Source: Cladobotryum mycophilum
Lineage: Eukaryota > Ascomycota > Sordariomycetes > Hypocreales > Hypocreaceae
Direction of reading: 5' to 3'
DNA: 64,000 bases
Assembly (NCBI GenBank): GCA_036429605.1
Contig: CM071590.1
Span: forward strand, 2,790,001 to 2,854,000
This document shows, piece by piece, positions 23,158 to 35,828 of this stretch. Positions within the stretch are counted from its first letter, which is position 1; each line of letters opens with the position of its first letter. The translations under genes were made by a program, and so were the position numbers. The notes below the pieces were generated by a model, which made no database searches, was not told where the DNA came from, and saw only the letters and a program-made list of their open reading frames with translations.

Positions 23158-25650
23158 TAGAGAAGACACACACACTCGCATATGCGCGTATGAAAGATGA
23201 CAAAAGTACGCATGCACTCCGTACTGTCTTTTGCCTGCATTGCGATGCGGTAGCGAGTCTGAGTTCCCGCTTGTTGTGCGAAGGTGTTGTATTGCTTTAA
23301 GCCTCCTCCCTCTTTGTATGTCACGAAATCAGGCCATGCCCACCATGCCCACCATTCCATACCATCATGCAACGCCATGCCATGCTATGTGTTGACATGT
23401 CTCGTTTTGTCAACGCCAGGTTGGCTCCAAGTACGGAGTAGAGCTGCCCATTAGCTGTGTTCAGCAATCCGTATGCTATGTACGCACACCAGTACCCGGT
23501 CTTCGCGCTTATGTACGGTGGTGTCTCCAGGTACACAGCTAAGCTCTCTCGTCCACTCCCAGGCAATTGCATGGCGAAGGTACGTACGTATGTACAAAGT
23601 AGCTGGGTATGGACTGCTTTGCGGATTTTGTGTGTGAACGGGCACTACGGAGCAGACGCAGCGTAACCCGTAACCCGGCAGTCACTCCTGGCAAAAATAT
23701 GACAAGGAGGCTCCCCTTTTGTGGTTGTATGTAGGGCAATCAAGCCACGTAAAATACTCATCGTGATGATGCCAATTTCTGCTGTCAATGATCCATCCCA
23801 AAGCGATAACTCGTCTCAGCCTGGTCAGTGGCCCTGACTTGACTCAGGCCTCGAAATGGCCTTGGCCAACCAGCTACCTCCGAGCAGGTTACATCATCAC
23901 CGTCATCGTCCAGAGGCGACCCACCGAGCTTTCTGCCCCGGCATGTGAGACCATCGATGCCCTTGTCCCAACGCCGTCTGGGACGTCAACTTCCGTGCCG
24001 TGCTGCTAGGGCCGTCTAGTTAAACGCTGTGGTCCCGTTGTTAGACTGCCGTAGCTTATGGAGCTTTTTATTACCGCCCGATCCCGCACCTCTTTGTCGA
24101 TTTCCTCAAGACCCTCTGCTCTTGAGGATCGGAAAACCTAGTATGCCATCTGGAGTAGAGACAGAACCCTGGCGAGGTACAGACAAGGTCCCATCTTAGC
24201 GCCACACCCACCCTCGGCAGGTCCTGCGCGTCTTGACGCATCCCAATCCAAGGCCAAACCAGAGCCCCAGCTTTTCGTTCCTCCGTTTCTATTCCCTCTT
24301 GCTGCTCATTCTTAAAGCCCCCCGTGTCATTCGTGCCAATTCGCATGGGTGTATCCAAGTAGTTTCTTGCCGGCTGTTTCCCTTTTACCACATTGCATTG
24401 CTTGCTGTCCAGTTTTCTCACTCTATCTACCCCCATCCATCTCGACGCTGGCCAATGTACTCTCACGAATACCATTGCCTATAGGGAAAAAAACAAACCG
24501 TGCCGCGGGGTTGTCGACAAAACCTGGCAGTGTGTGGTCTCAGGAGGAGTCAGCAGCATCACCGTCATAGCTCAGCAGCGCACCACTTGCGCGGGATCGC
24601 TCCAGAACTTAATTCTGCCCCCACGGCTACTTGCATTTTTTGAGCAATCTCGTATCATCCATTTCATTCATCCCCTTCAACCAAGGAATTTTTTCCAATT
24701 TCAAAAAAAAAATTGCTGCTCTCTTGGCTCGCGGCTCTCTCGGTTGACTTGCTAAACTCTGCGTCCATCTCGCATTATTGCTGTCCCTTTTGGGCTTTTG
24801 CCCTGAGGATAATCCATTCCTCTGGCCTCCTTGAATCGGCTGCAACCCCCTTCCCCCGTTCGTTTTTAGACGCGAGAGCATCATCAGAGAATTCTCGAGT
24901 GTACTGGTGGTTGGCCATCCCCACCCTGAGGGATTGAGTATCTCGATCATACACCATTTGGGTGGCAATAACTTTTGGTCCAAATCGTTCTCCTTCGCCG
25001 CGCCTTTACTTTCGGAATCGTATGCCCTGCCGTACCGCCCCATTCGACAGCTGATGGTATTAATCCTGGATATAACCCCCTCATCGATCTCACCCTTGGC
25101 AGATCCGTCATCTGCAAACCCAGCCCTGCACTATCGGTCATAAACCTCCCTTTATCCCTTGCCACCTGGGTACCTAGGCTTCAGATTCGGTGAACCTGGA
25201 CAGCTCTACTAATACCCCTAGTCCGAACCCTCAACTGGCCAACCTGAACCGGGCCTGTCATAACCACTTGCTCTGGGGAACTTTCGAAATCGACCAACAA
25301 CAGCTTGGACATTCCCACTTCCAATAGTCGTCCGCATTCCACGTCGACTATTACCTTGGTTCACCAGTCCTCTTGACTAGATATTCACTGGCCCTCTTTT
25401 GCTGCAGCGCTGCTGTTTACGTTACCACCACAACCCGAACTCGCCCCCCTCACTCTACACCGCCGCTAGTGGATCGAGACCTGCTCTCTTATCTCACACA
25501 GGAGCTCCCATTGCATCGCCTCATCCGAGTTGATATTTCCCTTTTCCAATTCGAATTTGCTCTGGATCATTCTTACTCTAGGTCGGAGTAAATGTTGGAC
25601 CTCTGTTTAGGCTTACAATTCCCTTGGACCCACGGGCGCAATCAGTCTTG

Positions 25651-27413
25651 ATGGTTCAAACCGGCTTTATGAGTCAAGAACTGGAGGCTATCTTCAGAGA
25701 TCTGGGCATTGCCCAGTATCTCGATGCTTTCGTGGAACAAGGCTTCGATAGCTGGCAGACCATCCTTGATATTCAGGAATCCGACCTGTGAGTAAACATC
25801 GGGACCTGGTTTTGAGGTCTTGCTAATTATAACCCTCAGTGACGCCTTGGGAGTAAAACTTGGGCATCGAAGGGTATGTAAACCGCATCATGCTAGTACG
25901 TCGTAACATACTGACATGGTCTCATCTTGAAGAAGCTTCAGCGACGGATTGCCAACGCCAGGGGAATCGCTCCTAGTGCTTCACTAGCATCGCCAGTTAA
26001 ACCAACAGCGGAGGAATCGAAACCAGACGGAAATCGAAAGGAGCTTGCACGCCGCGAAAATGTTGTTGACCCTCCAGTTGTAACAAAACGGAAATATCGT
26101 CGGCATCCTAAGGTAAGATGGGAAGGCGACATATCAATATAACCAGTCCGGCACTAACCTCCACGTCAGGCAGATGAGAATGCACCGGAACGCCCACCAT
26201 CTGCATATGTTCTCTTCTCCAATAGTGAGTTGAAGCATATTTTTTTCCTGGGCACGGCCCATATTATACACTGCTGATCACAATGTGCCACTATAGAACT
26301 GAGAGAAGGCCTGAAAGGCCAGACCCTCACGTTCACCGAAATAGCCAAGCTTGTAGGGGAAAACTGGCAGAGCCTCTCACCGACGGAGAGAGAGAAGTAT
26401 GAGAACCAAGCAAATGCTGCCAAAGAAAGGTACCACCGAGAAATGGTGGCTTATAAGAAGTCAGCGGAATATCGCAAGTATATGAGATATCTTCAAGAGT
26501 TTAAGGAGAAACAAGGAAAACCCGTCCCAGGTGTGTAAATTTGTTCAGGGCTTTTGAATCTGGGCCCCTTAATGCCAACCTGAGCTGACATATCGCCTAT
26601 AAAGGTCAGGAAGGTGCCAAACGACCCAAGTTAGAGCAGACTCAACTAGCTCCGGGAAGTAGCAGGACAGGGAGTAGCACTGCCGGCAGCAGTGCTGCCG
26701 CTGGTGGTCCTACGTCAATTGCAAGCGGTAGTAGCAGCGAGCGGGTACGAGAAAGCGAATCCCGTGAACCACCAAGTCGACGACATGATAGTGTGACATC
26801 GGTTGCATCGGTAACAGAATCTCGCCCATCCTCGACAGCGCCGAAATCCACAGCGTCCGTGCCGTCTCCGAGAACAGCCCATTTTGACCTTGGTACGCCG
26901 AAAAGGGGGCAACAGAGGCATACGCGTCGAGCATCGTCATTGCGTGGGAGGGGACGTCGGGTGGATGCCACTCATCAAGCATTACCGCCACTGGCTGATG
27001 TCTTGGTTGATACTCAAAGGACTCTTGTGGGACCACCCTCAGCAGACGGTCACGCTTTCATAACTGGGTTTACCCCAGCTAATCAACGGCACCCGCTGCC
27101 TCAGGGTTCGCCAGCATTAGGGCACGGCCCAATGTCATTTCTTCATCACGATTCATCCTCGAGCGGTGGCGGTGCACCAACAGGGACAAGTAGCTTCGGT
27201 CGGAGGTCCAGTGATGGTCCCCTAGCAATTCACGCACTTTTGTCGGATCAGGGTTCAACAACGCATCATGGTTATGAGAGATCGCCTTCTTCGGTTACGA
27301 GCGCAGTGAGTCCGATAGAGCAAGGAAAGCCGCTCTTTGGACAATTCCAAGGGCCTAGGGGTTACGGTACCAATTCCTTCCGATACGATGATCTTGATCG
27401 GGGACGCAACTAA
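25651..27413 (+). CDS. SAM-domain plus HMG-box DNA-binding protein
   Basis: Six exons: 25651-25787, 25840-25873, 25933-26112, 26170-26224, 26297-26530 and 26605-27413, giving 482 aa. All introns are GT-AG with compatible phases. Residues about 7-60 form a SAM domain (ELEAIFRDLGIAQYLDAF, then the LGVKLGHRRKL end helix). A linker ending in basic RKYRRHPK precedes an HMG box at about 122-195: RPPSAYVLFSN, then LTFTEIAKLVGENWQSLSP and the EREKYENQA helix. The HMG box is split by the intron after SN. The C-terminal half is Ser/Gly/Arg-rich and probably disordered. Such a protein is expected to be nuclear, bending DNA through the HMG box while the SAM domain mediates self- or partner association. 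No specific target is inferable. The acceptor of exon 3 is a tandem AG (25932 or 25935) that adds or drops one Lys. Confidence 0.88.
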
Positions 27414-29337
27414 TGTGCATTGTAAGGCTTTCAAAACCCATCCTCTGCATTTCAGCATATGAAGGTCGAAGATACAGGAGATGGCGATGTGCTGATGACG
27501 ACTGTAGACCAGCCATCCGACGGTAAGGACGGTAACGGCAAACGCGGATTCGACGGAATGAATGCTCTGCTAAGGGCAGGCGAAATTGTTGGACGCAACA
27601 ATCGCGGCTGATGAACGATAAGACGTGCGGAAATGTGTCCCGGTTGATCACTTGTATGATGGCCCACACTCGTTGGAACTCTGGCGGTTACATTCAGCAA
27701 ATGGGGAATGTTGTCTGCAGCCACTTCTGTTTGCTTTTCCTTGACCTTGTTTTAACTTATTCTCTTGTGCACCACTCGAAATACTGTTCAGATACCCATG
27801 AAACCCCCTCCCCCTTTGGCTTGTCTTTGGTTGGTTGCGCGATGAAGACATGACTCTTTTTTCTTTTTCTTTTCCTTTCTGTTTTCTTTTCTTTATTTGG
27901 TTGTCTCAAATACAAGACACGGAATTTGGGATCAACGGTGGGGGAACCGGCGTTGGAGGTCTGCATGAAAATTTTGGCAAACAATGGCAGTACACGGAGC
28001 TTTTGGTTTAAAGGCGAAGTTTCCTTATGTATATCTATCTGACTCAGAAAAGAGTCAAATTGTGTGTAGTAGAAAGCTGGCTGGTTTCTTGGCACCAAAT
28101 GTTTTGGATTTCTGTGGAAGATGTAAATGCCATTGGGCGATAGGGTCGTGTAGTAAGTAGTATATACTATTTTAATACATATAAGAATGGCTGATATGAG
28201 AGAAGCCAGATATTGAGGAATATGATGCTAGACATTGTGAAAGTATGATGGTAGTGTTATCATCTTTCTTGGCCTGGATAATTCCGGTCGTCTGGGGAAA
28301 GGCACATGCCGTCGTTATTGTCCACACGGGAGAATCGAGGCGTAGCGGGATTACCCTGAGCTGTGATGGAGCATCAAAGATCATTCAGAGAGATCCCGAA
28401 ACCAGGTTGCGGGAAACGAAGCCGCTCTCAGGGTCCTGCTTCCCGACGTCATAGCGCAGCCATAGCCACACAGACGGCACACAAGCTGGCTGCAGGGTCC
28501 ACCGATAGGTCTAAAGGGGAGAATAAGAAAGAAAAAGTTGGCAGCGCTATGCACGCGCAGGGTTCGATATGGGCAAAATGCGGGGGAGGGCATGCCGCAC
28601 GGTCGTTGTTGGGAGGAGGCCAGAGACATTGTCGTGAAGGGTGTGAGCGGGCTGGCTGCCCTTTCGTTGGTCGAGACCATCCCTTGAAGCCTGTATCCCT
28701 GATATCTGAGCGCAAAGTTGGTCACCGCCTCGGAGACACGGGAGACTGTCCGAAGGTAGTTGCTGTAAGAGGGTCTCGTGAACCAAGAGTTCGTATTCAT
28801 TCATCAAGGGAGAGATTGCAGAAGAGAGGGAAGAAAAGTTGGACGAACCAAGGACGCCGTGGTTGGAAGGTACATGCAGGTGTGCAGCAACTGCCACCTG
28901 AGAAAGAGACACACCACGCCCCTCAAACCTGCCAGGTACCTCCCTAGTAGTACCTCCCGTCTCTCGCAGCTTAACCAAATCGGAGTGATACAAGACTGAC
29001 TTGCGTTGGGTGCACTTTCCTTCGACCAAGCCAAAGTGAACATTGCAGGTACCCCGTGTCACCAATCTAAAGGGTGAGCCTTCCTCAAACGTAGATCCTC
29101 GAAATTGGCATCATCACCAAGACCATTGGACTCATAAAGTACCAGGTATATACCATACCTAGTATAGGATTCATTGACTGTATATACTCACAACATCTTG
29201 CATTTGACATATTCATCTCCATAACGTTCAGTCATAATCATCATGCCTAACTTTGAAATCCTCCAGAACATGAACGTTACTAGTGCACCAGCAATCAAAA
29301 GTCCATACTCGTTTTCAACCTTCCAATGTCTATTTTT
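27414..29337. other. convergent intergenic region between the HMG and BRN1 genes
   Basis: Holds the 3' ends of two converging genes. ORFs of up to about 190 codons occur on both strands at 28360-29065 but overlap each other in antisense, lack splice-linked extension and resemble no family. I leave them uncalled. A T/TTTC-rich stretch lies at 27850-27900. Confidence 0.5.
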
Positions 29338-32135
29338 TTATATCGCACCCTCCGTAATATCAGCGGTCCAATCCTTCCGAATGTCTAGCTCCGATAGTCC
29401 ATCTGTGTTTTCAATCACGAGACCTTTCTCGTTGGCCAGGTGTAGCAAGCATATGAAACAGTACGACGTAGATATATCTGCCATAGCCGGTTTGGGATAA
29501 ACCGACTGAAGCCCGTTCATAACTTCGGTAAATTTGAGCGTGGCCCCCTCTTCTGGATTTATAGGTGTAGGCTCTTTTGACCCTGGGCCTGGCTGGGGTG
29601 GTTGCTAAAAAGAACAAGTCAGCTAAAGGAATGCAATAATAGCCATTGAGGGAAATGGTGGAAGGTAAAAAAATAATGTGCGGAGGCGGTAATTGTCGCA
29701 TTTTGGAAGCATGTAAAGACTCACCTCTAACTGCTCAAGACCCATCCCTTTCCATATTTCCTCCTTGAGCCTCCTAACGTCCACTTTCTTGGCTACTCGT
29801 GCATACTGAACATACTCTGGGCGCATACGTCGTGTTTGTGTTACTAATGTTGTACCAAAGGCGCCTCCCATAGCATTCGTCGCCTCTCCATTGAGCATCG
29901 CAGTCATACCGCCAGCTTCCGTCATGCCAGGATCACCGTCAGCCCCTGGTGACAGATGCTCTCGAGCATCTGCAAATTCCAGGTCCTCGTCGTCATCACC
30001 CATATCACCGCCTGGGAATGGCAGCCCATCATCTTGAAAGAAGTTGGCATCATAATCACCTTCCGGCAGGGCTGCGTCCTCGGGAGCCTTTTGCTGGGCC
30101 CAGAAAGCCTCGTCCAATTCTCCCGCCGGTTGACTGTCTAGGGCGTTGTAGTTCTGGCCGCCCGATCGGGGTCCGAATCCTGCTGTACGTAGCTGAGTGA
30201 GGCGAGCTTTAGGCTTCAGGAAGAGATTGACGAGGGATTTTGAAGTGAAATGCTTATCGTCAGGAAGTAAGTTGCGAGACTTCGACTTCCAGTCCTTCTT
30301 AGGCAAGCTGATGGTCGTATTGCTCGATGCTTGGGTATGAATGAGATCCAGTATGCTGGAATCCAGTGGTGATGCAAAGTCGATTTCGAATGGTTCTTTC
30401 TCCTTGCGCTTCTTCGTTTCGCCGACAGGCTTATTGACGTCCTTGATCTTGCGGATTCTCCAATGTTCGGCACTGGTCCAATTTTTCTGCAGTGCCTGGT
30501 CGAAGAAGCCCAAAATATCCTGGTGCATCTTGTCTGCATTCTGTGGGTTTGCCATGGACACGATGTATTCACCCTTATCATCGAAGACCTCACCATCTCC
30601 ACCTTCCATGCCACCAACTCCGGCGTCATACACACGCATCTGAGGCTCGAGAGCAGCTTCTCGAGCCCAAGCCTCGCCACCCTCGCCAAATGCAACATCA
30701 CCTCCGATCTCAAAACTACCAAGTCCGAGGTCGTCGTCATCAAAACCAGCTGGTGCATCCTCGTCAAAGAACATACCCGACTTATCGCCTGGGGCACCGC
30801 CTGTGTCCTTGTCCTTGTCCTGGTCTTGTCTCCAGTCCTCGGGGGCCTTGAGGAAAGGGATATCCATAGAGCCAGAAGGATCTCCAAGCTCAAAATTCTT
30901 AAGCGAAGGACAGACATCGAGTTCATCCAGGAGGCCCATGTCCGGGAAAAAGCGTTGACCGAGAGTTGTCACATCGATCTCGACATCCGCCTCGTCACCT
31001 TCTGATTCATAATCGGGTTGTCCAGCCTTGTCATTCTCTTGCGCAAGTGAGATATCCCCCTCATCGTTTTCCGTGTTTGCATCCTCGTCTGCGTCCTTCT
31101 TCTTGCCGACTGTATCCGCGTCTGCCGAATCGTCGCTGCTGTCGAAAACGATGCGTCCGTGAGAGTCGATCATTAGGTGATTGAGCAACAAGCCTTTGGC
31201 GCCGCCTTCATCAAAATCGGCGGATGCTTTTTTGAACAAAGGGTCGACCGCAAATTCGAGTTCGAATTTCTTGAGCTGCAATGAGCTGAATGAAGGGGCG
31301 AGTGTAGCTTCGGATGACCGTTGGGCCTGTAAAGAGTCAGTGCAGGGTTCCATGTCGTAAGTTGGGCCATATCAGACCTTTTTCTTGGGCTTCTTCTTCA
31401 CATTTCCATCCTCATCAAGTTCTTCCTCGCTCTCCTCCCCCTCTGCTGCACCTTCATCGCCTTCACGGTCCTTTTTCTTGCTGTTACTATCCGCCAAGCC
31501 ACTGAGCAGCTTCCCCGTCTCCGTGGCGACACTGTCGACTCTGTTGGTGTAGATTTTAACGCATCCATCGAGCGTGAAGCTGGCTTTCTGGAAGTTGACA
31601 CCGTCCCCCTCCTTGAGCAATGACATGTCATGGAAATAGTCAATGAGAGCAAAGTTCCATGAGTTAGTGGCATTGATCTTGTTGTCCGTGGCCATCTTCA
31701 TCCATTCCTCAAAGTTTGCGAGGATCGGAACACGCTTCATAGGAGTGACCGAGACGCCTCCTACCATGATGGGATCATCATCGCCATCCCCCACGTCCCC
31801 GCGGTGTTCCTGGATATGATGATCGTGGAGACGCATTATCGAAATCATCTGGCCTCGAGCCACCTTTGCGAGGAGTTACGGCGGCCTTGATTTGGTTTTT
31901 TTGTTTTTCGTGGAAAGCCTTTCGAGAATTCATTCGCTTGCCCTTTTCTTGGGCATCGTCATTGAGGGGATTCTGCCAGGCATTTCGGGTGAGGGGGGTT
32001 CACAATTACACAAACTGCAAAAGAGGGAATTGGGGGGAACGGTGCTTACTTGACAGTGGTGGACGATTTGAAGGGAGAAGCCGCCATGGTTCCGGATCCG
32101 CCGCCTGTTCGTGGTATCTGGGCGACCCGAGGCAT
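29338..32135 (-). CDS. brn1: condensin complex subunit 2 (Brn1/Cnd2/CAP-H kleisin), 5' frame problems
   Basis: Exons, minus strand: 32135-32050, 31972-31378, 31326-29725 and 29604-29338; about 849 aa if the 5' frame breaks are resolved. The kleisin subunit bridges the Smc2/Smc4 heads and recruits the HEAT subunits for mitotic chromosome condensation. Seen: the conserved CAP-H N-terminus (PLNDDAQEKGKR...), then PMKRVPILANFEEWMKMAT and the GCVKIYTNRVDSVATETGKLL helix, long acidic linkers, and a C-terminal winged-helix-like segment (FTEVMNGLQSVYPKP to ITEGAI). The start ATG at 32135 gives MPRVAQIPRTGG. Reading from exon 1 through the acceptor at 31973 enters the wrong frame: one base is missing near the G4 run 31966-31969 (plus strand), and the frame shifts back near the C runs at 31788-31800. 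A weak GTCAAG donor five bases upstream of the exon-1 donor would cure the first break but not the second. Confidence 0.9.
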
Positions 32136-32746
32136 TGTATGGATTTTATTTCTGTGATGCTCAGCAGTGCCTTTTGTTGTCGCGTCCTCAAGTAAACAAA
32201 CACCCACCCTGGAATCCCCCACCCCTCTTCAGTGGCTGCGCCACATTTACGTCTCTCGCCACGTGACAGTTCAGCTTTCAACTGGTGGCGGCATTTTTGT
32301 CAGGTAATATGCCTGACACTGACAGTACGTAGGTAATATTAACAAGGCAAAAGGATATTAAAATTTACCTATAAATCGTGACTTGAAATTGATCTGCCCT
32401 TAGTGTAGAACTCGGTCATTGTCTGAATTACTTACCATCCATCATCGTACGGAGTACAGCAAGCAATACAACTTAGCCACCTTGCCTTGCCCCTGCCAAG
32501 TTTGAGCAGGCAAACTTGCCGGTAAAACGCAGGCTGAACCTCGAAACCGGGTATCCCTCCAGCATCATATCATCTTCTATTCAGTGAGATTCATCTCATG
32601 GTAGATTTTATTCTTTCATGATTCATACCCTATTAAGACTATATTTCGACGCTTGGGTCTCTCCAGCGACATTGATCCATCCTCATGACATGACCTACCT
32701 AGGCGGCTACTGATTGATAAGACATGCCGATAAAGACAAAGGAGAT
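32136..32746. promoter_or_regulatory. shared divergent promoter region of BRN1 and the exchanger gene
   Basis: 611 bp separate the two divergent start codons. One TACGGAGTAC palindrome-like word lies at 32448-32457, and AT-rich DNA at 32320-32390. No other element is recognisable. Confidence 0.5.
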
Positions 32747-35700
32747 ATGCGGGCAACCAACAAGAGTAGAAGGGGGAGCAATTTGAGCATCCGCCCGTTT
32801 TATATCACCGTCTTACTCTTATCCATCCTCACGGCCTACTCGTTCTTGACGCACACGCAGTTCCGCCACCGCGATAGTCATAATGGCGCCTCGCTCTTAC
32901 TTAAACGCAAGGAAAAGCTAGAATGTCGAGATGTCCATACAGCCCAAGATCAATGCGCCTTTGTCAAGAGATACTGTTTGGACGATGATGCCGGACTCAT
33001 ACAATATCTGCGGCTTTACTATTGCACTTTGGGAGAGGTGCAGCCCATCGCTTTCGTCGTACTTGTGGTTTGGCTGGGGCTACTATTCACTACTATCGGT
33101 ATCGCCGCCAGCGACTTCTTCAGCGTCAACCTCAGCACCATTGCGACTATCCTGGGTCTTAGCGAAAGTCTTGCTGGTGTGACCTTTCTCGCATTTGGAA
33201 ATGGATCGCCCGACGTCTTCAGCACATTTGCAGCCATGAGCTCGAACAGCGCGAGTATGGCTGTTGGTGAGCTTATCGGCGCTGCCAGCTTCATCACGGG
33301 CGTTGTCGCGGGATCCATGGCCCTCGTCCGGGAATTCAAAGTAGACCGCAAGACGTACGCCAGAGATATTTGCTTCTTCATCGCGGCTGTTGCCTTTACT
33401 ATGACCTTTTTGGCCGATGGTTTACTGCAGTTCTGGGAATGTTGCGTCATGGTTGGGTATTACATAGTATATGTGGTTACCGTGGTTGGCTGGCATTGGT
33501 ATACCACCAGGGCAAAACGACGATTGCGCAGGGAGGAGAAGCTCGAAGTCATTACTACGGACTGGGAGGACAAGCTGGTGATGAGTTGGCGGGCGAGCCC
33601 TACCGAGATGACCCTGATGACGTTGATCAAACTCCAGGTCGACCATCTAATCCAAGAACCGAAAGCAATTTTTCAATGCTGGAGGGCAATCCGAGGATAG
33701 AGGTCGATGGCCAAGTAGCAGAACTTGGCGTCGATGTCAACGATGAGGAAGCCGAAGAGGATCACGAAAGAATGGTAGCGGCAGAAGTTTCTCGGAGTAT
33801 GCGAGTTCTACGGACGGGTGGTCAAGCGGGACGGAGAAACACCCTTCTTACACCCATCAGGCCGAGCTTAGTAGGAGCGTTGGAATTTAGGTCCGCTTTG
33901 GCTCACCTTCAGCGCGAAAGCAACCTCCAACTCTCCACGATCCCAGCGCGGAGCTATTCCGAAAATCATATCAATCACCGAGAACGCAGGGGAACTATCG
34001 GTGCTGTCCCTGAGTTGGTGCAGTCACAGTATGATGGCGCGGTGCCCCGCAAAGATTTGAATGTGAGAGAGAGGGCCTTGTCGTCGGGAAATGTACCACT
34101 TTTGTCCTCTATGCCCTCAAATCTTCTGAACAATGCTCCAGATATCTCTCATCTGGAACCTCCTCAGGAACAATCGGCTGGTCAGAGAACGCCAAGCCCA
34201 ACACCATCTTATGTAGTTGGTGGAAAATTGGCGCCGCCTCCTGTTGGCCAGCTAGGGATTCCCAGCGATGCACTGGGTCATGAATCCGCCGGCGAGTCCT
34301 TGTCTCCTCGACTTCAGTTGCTGATACCAAGTCGGCGCAGTAGCCATAGTGACAGATCATCTCCCAGTTCGCCATTTCCCATATATACTGATTCACCGAT
34401 GCTTCTCACACCACATCCTCAGTCAGAGCATGAGCCGATTCTTCCATCACCAGCACCTATTCAACGTGATAGCCCGTTTGCAGACCTTCACGCGTCCGAG
34501 CAATTAAGACCGGTGAGGTGGTGGCCATACTCAGTCTTGCCACCGCCACAGGTCCTCCTCGCTACCCTCTTCCCCACGCTCCAAGGATGGTCGGAGAAGA
34601 CTTATTGGGATAAATTTGTCAGCGCGATATCAGTTCCAAGCATTTTCCTACTTGTCATTACGCTTCCAGTTGTTGAATCTGAGACGTCAGAGGATGCCAC
34701 GCTCGATGATGGCGTCACAAACTATTCCAGTCATGCAGGAGTTGGACATATGGCGCCACCAATATCGATTGAGCCAGGTGAAATCGAGCCAGAGGACGAG
34801 TGGGAGCGATATCGAAGACACTCGAGTCGCAGGAATAGTATCCGATCCTCGGTGAATCTTCCACCACCCATTCTGTCCTTGGAACAAGAGGATACAGCAG
34901 TATCCCCTTCCGGCTATATAATGCCGGAAATGCTTCCTGGTGTGCCAAAGCCAGTATCTGAGGCACTGTCAGTCAGCAATGCGAATGATGAGCGGTCACA
35001 ATGGAGTCGATGGCTTGTTTGTCTGCAGCTGTTTATGGGACCACTGTTTGCCGTCATAATCTTTTGGGCAAATGTGTCTGAAGATTGGGAGAGCCCTGGC
35101 AAGGAGCTTGTTCGAATGCTACTATGGACACTTTTGGTATCACTTATTCTACTCGGAGCCCTACTTTTATTTACCTCTGAGGATAAGCCGCCAAAATACC
35201 ACTTCCTGTTTTGCTTCTTGGGGTTCATCATTAGTATTGCCTGGATCTCGACGATTGCAGGCGAGGTGGTTGGCGTCTTGAAGACGTTTGGTGTGGTGCT
35301 TGGGATCTCTGAAGCACTGCTGGGCCTCACTATCTTTGCAGCCGGCAACAGTGTTGGCGATTTGGTTGCTGATATTACGGTGGCTCGATTGGGCTATCCC
35401 GTAATGGCCTTGTAAGTGGATATCATTCTCTCACTATTAACTATTCCAGCGATGTGTTGGCTGACTTCTATATTAGATCCGCTTGCTTTGGTGGTCCGAT
35501 GCTTAACATCTTGCTGGGTATTGGTATCGGTGGCGTCTTGATGATGGTAGAGGATGCCAACCGCCATTACCGTAAGCACCCAGACAGAAACTACTCTTAC
35601 GGGCCTTACCATGTGCAAATCGGAGGGACATTGATGATATCTTCCATCACACTGCTCGTCATGCTGGTGGGTTTGCTTATAGCCGTGCCCATGAACAAAT

Positions 35701-35828
35701 GGGTCTTGAGCCGCAAGATAGGATGGATATTGATTGCGCTATGGATATTGAGCACGATTATTAATGTGATAGTTGAGGTGACGGGTATCTGGGGTGATAT
35801 CTCGTGGGCCGGTATTGTAGGACATTAG
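32747..35828 (+). CDS. Na+/Ca2+-exchanger family cation transporter (NCX/CCX type), one frame break
   Basis: The start ATG at 32747 gives MRATNKSRRGS, then a signal-anchor-like membrane helix. A last intron at 35412-35476 (GTAAGT..TTAG) joins MAL to SACFGGPML. Two cation/Ca2+ exchanger alpha repeats are visible: GNGSPDVFSTFAA in the first membrane half and GNSVGDLVADI in the second. They flank a long Ser/Pro-rich cytosolic loop of about 350 residues. This matches the fungal NCX/CCX proteins of endomembranes, which exchange Ca2+ for Na+, K+ or H+. The frame must shift by one base just after ...RRLRR at the GGG run 33531-33533. Downstream coding is clearly in the next frame (ARSHYYGLGGQAGDEL...). 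With one added base the protein is about 1005 aa. No slippery heptamer or convincing intron explains the break. Confidence 0.85.

Larger units (their letters stand above)
18385..25650. other. 7.3-kb gene-free spacer
   Basis: No recognisable protein family on either strand. The longest plus-strand frame (21540-22100, 186 codons as a stop-free run) has no family features. The region carries simple repeats (19179-19234, 19511-19562, 20162-20179, 23136-23157) and TACGGAGTA words (22178, 22280, 23432). It sits between the divergent small gene (-) and the SAM/HMG gene (+), so part of it is promoter DNA for both. Long non-coding transcripts are possible but cannot be seen by eye. Confidence 0.55.

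Noticed and set aside
28363..29065. 194- and 172-codon ORFs overlapping in antisense
   Set aside because: They overlap each other on opposite strands, lack domains, and read like chance frames in a convergent spacer.
31372..31863. Condensin gene starting at 31863
   Set aside because: That start is GTG, and it would omit the conserved NDD-box exon and the MPRVAQ start at 32135.
33525..33560. Programmed -1 frameshift in the exchanger gene
   Set aside because: No X XXY YYZ slippery heptamer or evident downstream structure; such a signal is not known for this family.
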